Shown here: piece by piece, positions 57,717-64,000 of the stretch | Numbering within the stretch: position 1 is the stretch's first letter | How the letters are laid out: each line of letters opens with the position of its first letter | The notes under the pieces: generated by a model | Databases searched by the model: none | Told to the model about the DNA's origin: nothing | What the model saw: only the letters and a program-made list of their open reading frames with translations | Assembly: GCA_014156375.1 (NCBI GenBank) | Contig: RQJH01000003.1 | Span: forward strand, 744,001 to 808,000 | Direction of reading: 5' to 3' | From: Enterobacteriaceae bacterium 89 | Lineage (GTDB): Bacteria; Pseudomonadota; Gammaproteobacteria; Enterobacterales; Enterobacteriaceae | DNA length: 64,000 nt | Made by a program: the position numbers and the translations under genes

Positions 57717-58055
57717 TCAGCAGAGCTTCTCAGCACGCTCAATAAAGGGCTGAAGGCTCATTTTTTGCCCCGGATTGGCCGGATCGTCAATCTGAATCAC
57801 GGAAATCGGCTGCGCCGTGGTTTTCCCCTCTTTCACTTCCTGCTCCGCTACCGCATTCAGAGGATACTGCACCAGGGTGCTTGGGTTGATGGCATACAGC
57901 GCATTGCCAGGGCGGCACGTCAGCATCACCTCTTCGCGGTTAAATGCCCACTTATCCTTACCCACTTCAAAGCGGCTCACGGTGATCACCTGCGGGGCAG
58001 CCAGAGCCGCTCCAGAAGTTGCCAATAACATCAGTGATAAAACGAATTTTTTCAT
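57717..58055 (-). CDS. yebY: YebY, DUF2511 periplasmic protein
   Basis: 112 residues from ATG 58055; the frame to 58094 runs into yebZ. A signal peptide ([21 protein letters not shown]) is followed by [20 protein letters not shown], as in E. coli. One Cys pair (LTCRPG, EKLC) may form a disulfide. It ends the yobA-yebZ-yebY operon, a small copper-handling unit in E. coli. Biochemical role not settled. Confidence 0.93.
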   Translation of the reverse strand: MKKFVLSLMLLATSGAALAAPQVITVSRFEVGKDKWAFNREEVMLTCRPGNALYAINPSTLVQYPLNAVAEQEVKEGKTTAQPISVIQIDDPANPGQKMSLQPFIERAEKLC

Positions 58056-58071
58056 GATTTCGCCAGTTAGT

Positions 58072-58941
58072 TCAGAACGGTTCCCAGGTGGCAAACGCGC
58101 TTACCGTCGCCAGCACCAGAGCCCCTAAAATCATTTCAGCCTGCGTAGTACGCAAGAACAGCCGCTCCGCGCGCTGTCTGTCCTTCGCCATTCGCGGTAC
58201 CAGAACATACCTGTTTGCCACAGCGATGGCTACCATCAAGGCCACGAGCGCACATTTCACCAACAGCAGAGTGCCGTATGCCGTTTCGCTAATCAGGCGA
58301 CCCTGAATAAGCCAGGCATTCAACACACCGCTGAGGATCACCCCGGCAACGGCCAGATGACCGTAGCGTGAGAAGCGCATCATGGTGTCGATGGCAAATC
58401 CCCGCCAGCGCCCTCTCGCCAACTGCAGGCAGTAGATAAACGGCAGCAGACCACCAAACCAGGCGCTCGCACAAAGCAGATGGATTGCATGATTGGTTCG
58501 CTGCAAAGCGCCCATTAAGCCTTCCCGCATCGCAGCATGCCCCACTCCCGCCATCAGCAGGATCTGAGCGATACACAGCAGAAGCAGCAGCGGCATAACC
58601 CTGTGAGGACGCAGCAGGACAATCACCACACTTATCCACGCCAGGATAATCTGCCACAGCCAGACGCTGCCAAAACGGGTGCCGGATACGGCCAGCCAGA
58701 CCTCAGGTTGCAGCACATCACGCCACCCATTGCCCATCAGCCCACCCTGCAACATCAGCATCAATGTTGCGCACAGGGCGCTAAGACTCAGCGTCACATT
58801 GAGGGTCAGGCTAAACCTGCGGACCATCAATCGGCGCAGCGGCGGCATGGCCCACCAGGCGGCATACAGCACGCAGCCGAACGCCAGCATCAGGAACAGG
58901 AAATGTCCCCAACGCAGCAGGACGTACAAGCTTTCCACCAC
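58072..58941 (-). CDS. yebZ: YebZ, CopD-family membrane protein
   Basis: Inner-membrane protein of 289 residues with about eight helices, CopD/PcoD family, thought to pass copper between periplasm and cytoplasm with CopC-type partners. [14 protein letters not shown] and [17 protein letters not shown] fit the family; His residues in GHAAMREG and HAIHLLC could be ligands. It begins 2 bp after the yobA stop, and yebY follows 16 bp on. Confidence 0.93.
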   Translation of the reverse strand: MVESLYVLLRWGHFLFLMLAFGCVLYAAWWAMPPLRRLMVRRFSLTLNVTLSLSALCATLMLMLQGGLMGNGWRDVLQPEVWLAVSGTRFGSVWLWQIILAWISVVIVLLRPHRVMPLLLLLCIAQILLMAGVGHAAMREGLMGALQRTNHAIHLLCASAWFGGLLPFIYCLQLARGRWRGFAIDTMMRFSRYGHLAVAGVILSGVLNAWLIQGRLISETAYGTLLLVKCALVALMVAIAVANRYVLVPRMAKDRQRAERLFLRTTQAEMILGALVLATVSAFATWEPF

Positions 58942-58943
58942 GG

Positions 58944-59318
58944 TTATTTCACGCTGAAGTGGTACTGGCCCTGCGTCTTATGCCCGTCCACGGAGACCAC
59001 ATGCCAGTCGACCTGGTACTCACCTGGCTTCAGAGCAGACTCAACCGGAACAATCAGCTGAGTATTATCTTTTTCATTGAGCTTTACGCTGCCCAGCGGG
59101 ATGCGAGTCTGCTGCGGGCCAGTCAGCTCTACGCCGCTAAATTTCACCTCGATACCTTCGGAGAAATTAAGAGTGAGTGCCTGAGGGGTCGTAGTGACCT
59201 GTGCATCAGCGGCAGGAACCTGCTGCTTTAAATGAGCATGAGCCAGAGCGCTGGCGGTGGTGAAAGTACCGAGCAGGAAAACAGTGGCGCAGAGGGCGCG
59301 TGAAGCGATGGAGCTCAT
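58944..59318 (-). CDS. yobA: YobA, CopC-type periplasmic copper-binding protein
   Basis: 124 residues from ATG 59318, the E. coli length; AAGGGA lies 9 bp upstream, whereas it abuts the ATG at 59327. The signal peptide ends at ALA|HAHLK, so the mature protein begins with His, the Cu(II) ligand of CopC proteins. [14 protein letters not shown] near the C-terminus supplies the other Asp/His ligands. First gene of yobA-yebZ-yebY, divergent from holE. Confidence 0.94.
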   Translation of the reverse strand: MSSIASRALCATVFLLGTFTTASALAHAHLKQQVPAADAQVTTTPQALTLNFSEGIEVKFSGVELTGPQQTRIPLGSVKLNEKDNTQLIVPVESALKPGEYQVDWHVVSVDGHKTQGQYHFSVK

Positions 59319-59455
59319 ATTTGTCATTCCCTTTAGTTATATATCTTAACCAGAGAATAACTCTGTACAATGTTTACGTCGAGATCCTCTGCCGCAGAGC
59401 TTGCTATTCTGCGACGCACTTAGTAACTTTGCCGCGGTTAGCAAAGGAGCACATT

Positions 59456-59686
59456 ATGAATACGAATCTGGCCAAAATCCCCCAGAACGAGATGGACAAA
59501 GTTAACGTCGATCTTGCCGCTGCTGGCGTTGCCTTTAAAGAGCGCTACAACATGCCGGTGGTTGCCGAAGTGGTAGAGCGTGAGCAACCCGCCCACCTGC
59601 GTGACTGGTTTCGTGAGCGCCTGATTGCGCACCGTCTGGCTTCGGTCAATCTCTCTCGTCTGCCGTATGAGCCGAAACAGAAGTAA
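59456..59686 (+). CDS. holE: HolE, DNA polymerase III theta subunit
   Basis: 76-residue theta subunit binding epsilon (DnaQ) in the polymerase III core. From ATG 59456, preceded by AAAGGAG. The frame from 59300 is not family. Central sequence [19 protein letters not shown] and [22 protein letters not shown] are near-identical to E. coli; the first ten residues ([10 protein letters not shown]) differ. Confidence 0.96.
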   Translation: MNTNLAKIPQNEMDKVNVDLAAAGVAFKERYNMPVVAEVVEREQPAHLRDWFRERLIAHRLASVNLSRLPYEPKQK

Positions 59687-59781
59687 GAATTACTGACAGT
59701 TACACTTCCTTACATTTGCACTGCTACAATCCTGAGAACATTCTGAAGCATTAATCAGGGACATTGTGTAAGGAAGCCACT

Positions 59782-60474
59782 ATGCCTGCATGGACAATTG
59801 CTGCAGCTCAGTACACTACCCGCGACAGGAGCGTTGCGGAGCATGTAACCGATCATCTGCGCTTTATCGAGGCCGCCTCAAAGCTCGCCTGTAATCTGAT
59901 TGTTTTCCCGGAAATGTCATTAACCGGACCGGAAAATCCTGCGCCCCTCCCTCCTGCACCTGATGCAAAGTTATTGGATCCGCTTAGCCAGGCGGCAACC
60001 CGTCACGGCATGACGATAGTCGCTGGGCTGCCCGTCGATATGAACGGAGAGCGGCGTAAAGGTGTGGCTATCTTCACCCCGGGTATTTCCTCCCCGCTTA
60101 TTTTGCATCAGGGCCAGGGTACCTGTCTGGCGCAGCAGGCTGACCATGTCAGTACGCTGCCGCCGGAAGCGGAAGGTCATGAACTGGATCCCGGCGCTTC
60201 GCTGCTGGCAACAGGGACCTGTACCCACGAGTTTCAGCAGCAGCAATCCGTTCAGCAGCTGCAACGTCTGGCGCACAAATATGCCATTGCGGTGCTGAAA
60301 TCCAACTATGGTAACGGTAGTGCACTGTGGGACGAAGCCGGTCAACTGATCGTCAGGGCGGACAGCGGAGAACTGCTGTTAACCGGCAGAAAATATGAAG
60401 GCGGCTGGGAGGGCGACATCATCCCGCTGCGTGAAAGTCTCTGCGCCATTGACGAAAGCCGCTGCGACGCATAA
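59782..60474 (+). CDS. yobB: YobB, nitrilase-superfamily protein with altered active site
   Basis: 230-residue protein of the carbon-nitrogen hydrolase fold, from ATG 59782 after AAGGAAG. The N-terminal WTIAAAQY and Glu44 in VFPEMSLTG are typical. A Cys in LATGTCTHEF may align with the nucleophile region, but the usual Lys after the IFTP...IL strand is replaced by HQGQGTC, so the Glu-Lys-Cys triad looks incomplete. Activity therefore doubtful. Sits between holE and exoX as in E. coli. Confidence 0.88.
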   Translation: MPAWTIAAAQYTTRDRSVAEHVTDHLRFIEAASKLACNLIVFPEMSLTGPENPAPLPPAPDAKLLDPLSQAATRHGMTIVAGLPVDMNGERRKGVAIFTPGISSPLILHQGQGTCLAQQADHVSTLPPEAEGHELDPGASLLATGTCTHEFQQQQSVQQLQRLAHKYAIAVLKSNYGNGSALWDEAGQLIVRADSGELLLTGRKYEGGWEGDIIPLRESLCAIDESRCDA

Positions 60475-60501
60475 CCTTCCCTTTTTTACCGGGAGAGCTC
60501 T

Positions 60502-61161
60502 ATGTTACGCGTCATCGATACGGAAACCTGCGACTTACAGGGGGGCGTGGTAGAAATTGCCTCTGTGGATATTGTTGACGGTAAGATAACCAATCCCATG
60601 AGCCACCTTGTGCGCCCGGACAGGCCTATCAGCCCGCAGGCCATGGCTATTCACCGCATTACCGAAGAGATGGTGGCCGACAAGCCCTGGATTGAGCAGG
60701 TCGTGCCGCAGTATCAGGGCAGCAGCTGGTACGTTGCCCATAACGCCAGTTTTGACCGCCGTGTGCTTCCTGACATGCAGGGTGAGTGGATCTGCACCAT
60801 GAAGCTGGCCCGCCGCCTGTGGCCCGGGATCAAATACAGCAACATGGCGCTGTATAAATCGCGCAAGCTCAGCGTGGCAACCCCGCCAGGCCTGCACCAT
60901 CACCGCGCCCTGTACGACTGCTACATCACCGCCGCATTGCTGATCGACATCATGACGGTTTCAGGCTGGACGCCCGATCAGATGGCCGACATCACCGGTC
61001 GCCCGGCGCTGTTGACCACCTTCACGTTTGGCAAATATCGCGGTAAAGCCGTGTCGGAAGTCGCCGAGAACGATCCCGGCTACCTCCGCTGGCTGTTCAA
61101 TAACCTGACCTCGATGAGCCCTGAGCTGCGCTTAACGCTGAAACACTGGCTTGGCGAGTAG
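60502..61161 (+). CDS. exoX: ExoX, exodeoxyribonuclease X
   Basis: DEDDh 3'-5' exonuclease of DNA repair (mismatch-repair excision), 219 residues. VIDTETCDLQ holds Asp6 and Glu8. AHNASFDRRVL is the Exo II Asp, and HHRALYDCYITAALL the Exo III His/Asp. A C-terminal GxxRGK-like FTFGKYRGKAVSEV segment follows. GGGAGAG is the ribosome site. Its TAG abuts the ptrB stop, with no gap. Confidence 0.95.
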   Translation: MLRVIDTETCDLQGGVVEIASVDIVDGKITNPMSHLVRPDRPISPQAMAIHRITEEMVADKPWIEQVVPQYQGSSWYVAHNASFDRRVLPDMQGEWICTMKLARRLWPGIKYSNMALYKSRKLSVATPPGLHHHRALYDCYITAALLIDIMTVSGWTPDQMADITGRPALLTTFTFGKYRGKAVSEVAENDPGYLRWLFNNLTSMSPELRLTLKHWLGE

Positions 61162-63222
61162 TCAGCGCGGCGCCTGGCCCGGTAGCGTTCCCTGGGCCAG
61201 GGCGATCAGGAAGGTAAACTCCAGCGCCACTCCTTCGTAACTTTTAAAACGCCCGGATTTACCGCCGTGTCCGGAATCCATATCCGTGCACAGCAGCAGC
61301 AGATTATCGTCCGTTTTCAGCTCGCGGAGTTTAGCCACCCATTTTGCCGGCTCCCAGTACTGCACCTGCGAGTCATGCAGGCCGGTGGTAACCAGCAGAT
61401 GAGGATAAGCTTTTGCCGTCACGTTATCGTACGGGCTGTAGCCTTTCATGTAGTGATAATATTCTTCGTCCTGCGGATTGCCCCACTCTTCAAACTCACC
61501 GGTGGTCAGCGGAATAGACTCATCGAGCATCGTGGTCAGCACATCGACAAACGGCACCTGAGCGACCACGCCGTGGAACAGGTCCGGTCGTTGGTTAATA
61601 GCCGCCCCCATCAGCATCCCGCCTGCGCTGCCGCCCATACCGAAACATAAAGACGGATCGCCATAGCCTAACGCCAGCAGCGCATCACAGACGTCAAGAT
61701 AGTCGTTGAAGGTATTGTTTTTCAGCAGATATTTACCATCCTCATACCATTGCTGCCCGAGCTCGCCGCCGCCGCGCACGTGGGCGATAGCGTAGACAAA
61801 ACCCCGGTCGAGCAGGCTCAGACGGCTGCTGCTAAAGTCTGCATCCATGCTGGCACCGTACGAGCCGTAGCCATACACCAGCAGAGGATTTTTCCCTTTG
61901 CGGAAATGCTCACGGTGATAAACCAGCGAAACCGGCACTTCGACCCCATCGCGCGCTTTCACCCACAGATGTTCGCTGCGATAAAGGCTGGCATCGAAAC
62001 CTTTGACTTCCTGCTGCTTAAGAACTTTGCGCTCGCCGGTGTCCATATTCAGCTCAAACAGCGTCGCTGGCGTAGTCATTGACGAGTAGCCATAGCGCAG
62101 GCGCGCGGTGTCCGGTTCCGGATTATAAGCAACCCAGGTGACATAAGCCGGATCGTCAAAGGCAATCCCGGTGACTTCCCGCGTTTTGCGGTTGATTTGC
62201 CGCAGGCTGGTGAGCCCGCGCTGGCGCTCTTCCACCACCAGCCAGTCGGTGAACAGGGTAAAGCTCTCCAGCATTACTTCTTCACGCGCAGGGATCAGCG
62301 TCTCCCAGCGGCTTTCATAGCGCACCGGCGTTTTGTAGAGCCCAAAGTTTTTGCCCTCGCGGTTGGAGCGCAGATAGAAATGATGCTGGAAGTGATCGAC
62401 GCTGTATTCATGATCTTTACGCCGCGGCAGGAAGCAAAGCGGCTGCGCATCCGGAAGCTCAGCGTCGATCAGCAGGACCTCACTGGTGGTCGCGCTGGAA
62501 AGATGAATAATCACATAGTGCTTCGAGCTGGTTTTGTGCAGGTTGACGTAAAAAGTGTCGTCCTTCTCTTCGTAAATCATTTCGTCGGCGCTGACGGGCG
62601 TGCCCACGGTGTGGCGCCAGACCTGGAACGGCAGCAGCGTTTTCGGATGCTTGCGGACGTAATACAGCGTCTGCGAATCATTGCCCCAGACAAAATCCGG
62701 TTCAACATTTTCCAGCGTTTCCGGATACCAGTTGCCGTTATCCAGATTCAGAACGCGCAAACCATACTGGCGGCGGGAAAGAAAGTCTTCGGTCAGCGCC
62801 ATCAGCGTGTTATCCGGGGAAACGCCCAAGCCACCGAGAGTGTAAAATTCGCTTTGCGCCGCACGCTGATTGCCATCCAGCAGCAATTCCCATGCGTCCC
62901 ACTCTTCCTTCTGCACCGACTGGCGCTGATAAATCGCATACTCGCAGCCCGGTTCGTAAATCTGACGATAGCGATAGCCATTTTTGCTGTAGGGCGCGGA
63001 GACCTCGCGCGGAGGGATACGGTCAATAATCTCCTTCAGGACCCGATCCTGAAGGTTCTGCTGCGATTTCATCACCTCGTGGCCGTACTCATTTTCCTGT
63101 TTCAGATAGTCGAGCACGGCGGGCTTTGCGCGATCGTCGTCGCGCAGCCAGTAGTAATTATCAGTGCGGGTATCGCCATGCAGGGTCATGGCGTGGGGAA
63201 TTTGTTTTGCTTTTGGCGGCAT
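61162..63222 (-). CDS. ptrB: PtrB, oligopeptidase B
   Basis: S9-family serine oligopeptidase cleaving after Arg/Lys in short peptides; 686 residues, as in E. coli. The beta-propeller occupies residues ~75-400. The alpha/beta-hydrolase domain carries the Ser nucleophile in [12 protein letters not shown] (~530), Asp in LHDSQVQ-region (~617) and His in [12 protein letters not shown] (~650). Cytosolic, no signal. It converges on exoX with zero spacing. Confidence 0.96.
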   Translation of the reverse strand: MPPKAKQIPHAMTLHGDTRTDNYYWLRDDDRAKPAVLDYLKQENEYGHEVMKSQQNLQDRVLKEIIDRIPPREVSAPYSKNGYRYRQIYEPGCEYAIYQRQSVQKEEWDAWELLLDGNQRAAQSEFYTLGGLGVSPDNTLMALTEDFLSRRQYGLRVLNLDNGNWYPETLENVEPDFVWGNDSQTLYYVRKHPKTLLPFQVWRHTVGTPVSADEMIYEEKDDTFYVNLHKTSSKHYVIIHLSSATTSEVLLIDAELPDAQPLCFLPRRKDHEYSVDHFQHHFYLRSNREGKNFGLYKTPVRYESRWETLIPAREEVMLESFTLFTDWLVVEERQRGLTSLRQINRKTREVTGIAFDDPAYVTWVAYNPEPDTARLRYGYSSMTTPATLFELNMDTGERKVLKQQEVKGFDASLYRSEHLWVKARDGVEVPVSLVYHREHFRKGKNPLLVYGYGSYGASMDADFSSSRLSLLDRGFVYAIAHVRGGGELGQQWYEDGKYLLKNNTFNDYLDVCDALLALGYGDPSLCFGMGGSAGGMLMGAAINQRPDLFHGVVAQVPFVDVLTTMLDESIPLTTGEFEEWGNPQDEEYYHYMKGYSPYDNVTAKAYPHLLVTTGLHDSQVQYWEPAKWVAKLRELKTDDNLLLLCTDMDSGHGGKSGRFKSYEGVALEFTFLIALAQGTLPGQAPR

Positions 63223-63307
63223 GTCGTTGTTCTTCTGCGTTGTTCTTCCATTTACCTAAGGGTGGCAAATATGCAGAACGATGCAAGCGAAACATGCCAT
63301 TGCTCGG

Positions 63308-63955
63308 CTAAACGGCCTTTTTTTGCTCCTGCAGATCGGCTTCTATGCTGAGGCGGACGTCTTCCGGGATATTCAGCGCGTCACCCAATGCATTCAGATA
63401 GCTGCGTTCCATAAAATGGTCGACATCAATCGCTGCACAGCTCAGAAAGTAAAGCTCCAGCGCTTCTTCTTCGTGCTGAACGCCCTTGCTCAGCAGCAGC
63501 GGATCTAAAGGCTGCGCCATGGCTCTTTCGACCAGCACCCTTCCCTGTCCTTCAACTCCGGCTTCACGCAGCTGCTGGTCGATGGCAGCCCTCTCTTTGT
63601 CATCAATATGTCCGTCGCTTTTCGCAGCAAACACCAGCGCGGTGATCAACCGCTCAGTTCGTACGTCTACCGGACTGGTTTGCTGTCCGTAAAGAGGTTC
63701 GTCCTGGTGGGCATCTTTGACTTTATTTTTGTACTTGTTCCACAGCACCGTACCTGCAACCGCCCCACCGCCTGCCAGTAGCGCACCGGTTCCGTACTTA
63801 GCCAGCAGCTTGCGGGAGGATTTGCTGGAGACCAGTAATCCGGCAAGCCCGCCGAGGGCGCCCGGTACCAGCAGTTTGCTGAGCCCCTGGCTGTTGGAAG
63901 ATGAGGAGGAAGATTGCCCAAGAAGGGATTGAAGCTGATTTAGCCAGTTAGCCAT
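63308..63955 (-). CDS. yebE: YebE, DUF533/TerB-like membrane protein
   Basis: 215 residues (E. coli 219), Cpx-regulated in E. coli. The N-terminus is Ser/Gln-rich; a hydrophobic Gly-rich stretch ([33 protein letters not shown]) is at residues ~31-70. The C-terminal TerB-like domain contains [22 protein letters not shown]. Role unknown. Only 45 bp upstream are in the window; no CpxR box is seen there. Confidence 0.92.
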   Translation of the reverse strand: MANWLNQLQSLLGQSSSSSSNSQGLSKLLVPGALGGLAGLLVSSKSSRKLLAKYGTGALLAGGGAVAGTVLWNKYKNKVKDAHQDEPLYGQQTSPVDVRTERLITALVFAAKSDGHIDDKERAAIDQQLREAGVEGQGRVLVERAMAQPLDPLLLSKGVQHEEEALELYFLSCAAIDVDHFMERSYLNALGDALNIPEDVRLSIEADLQEQKKAV

Positions 63956-64000
63956 AAAGTCCTCGCGTTCACTGTTTGCAATTTTCCCAGCGTAAGCGAG

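Noticed and set aside
62197-63351. 384-residue frame antisense to ptrB
   Set aside because: Overlaps the full-length ptrB with complete catalytic domain; no ribosome site and no recognisable family.

Overview
The window is enterobacterial chromosome (family Enterobacteriaceae, close to Enterobacter, Leclercia, Lelliottia, Citrobacter or Salmonella). Nearly every gene has a recognisable E. coli or Salmonella counterpart of about the same length and in conserved order. Two points separate it from E. coli K-12. minCDE is directly followed by rnd-fadD, as I recall for Salmonella, whereas K-12 has the two far apart. A second FtsI-like penicillin-binding protein of the Salmonella PBP3SAL type sits between rlmA and cspC. 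I cannot fix the genus from sequence alone. No rRNA, tRNA, insertion sequence, integrase or CRISPR array is visible.

Layout. 1-8.1 kb: peptidoglycan turnover (emtA start, ldcA), cation/proton antiport (nhaP2), D/L-alanine catabolism (dadAX) with a CRP site, ycgB and the fatty-acid regulator fadR. 8.3-17.3 kb: nhaB, dsbB, ycgNML, the Min division-site system, RNase D and acyl-CoA synthetase fadD with a FadR operator. 17.5-22.6 kb: yeaY, tsaB, yoaA and yoaB, with a 1.3 kb accessory module wedged between tsaB and yoaA. 22.8-25.8 kb: a four-gene polar amino-acid ABC importer. 25.8-33 kb: yoaH, pabB, nudL, sdaA, pdeD, yoaE. 33.3-38.3 kb: the mannose PTS manXYZ, yobD, the manganese exporter mntP with two MntR boxes and a yybP-ykoY riboswitch, and rlmA. 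38.3-44.6 kb: PBP3SAL-like gene, cspC/yobF, yebO, mgrB, yobH, kdgR, yebQ. 44.6-54.9 kb: htpX, prc, proQ, msrC, letAB, rsmF, yebV. 55-64 kb: pphA, a VirK/YbjX-family gene, an unnamed small membrane protein, the antisense sRNA pair SdsR/RyeA, yebY-yebZ-yobA, holE, yobB, exoX, ptrB, yebE.

How it fits together. Much of the window is envelope biology: murein cutting (emtA, ldcA, prc), septal synthesis and its placement (PBP3SAL, Min), lipid transport (letAB), protease quality control (htpX), PhoQ feedback (mgrB) and disulfide formation (dsbB). Metal homeostasis appears twice (MntP for Mn, YobA/YebZ/YebY for Cu).

The most interesting non-core element is the tsaB-yoaA insertion. It encodes a small Cys-His hydrolase resembling type VI secretion amidase effectors, overlapping by one base a lipoprotein gene that looks like its immunity partner. 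The module is bounded by an imperfect 14-bp direct repeat, with no secretion genes nearby. Second is the 1 kb stretch between the VirK-family gene and yebY, which holds a 50-residue membrane protein and a structured, terminator-ended RNA candidate beside SdsR.
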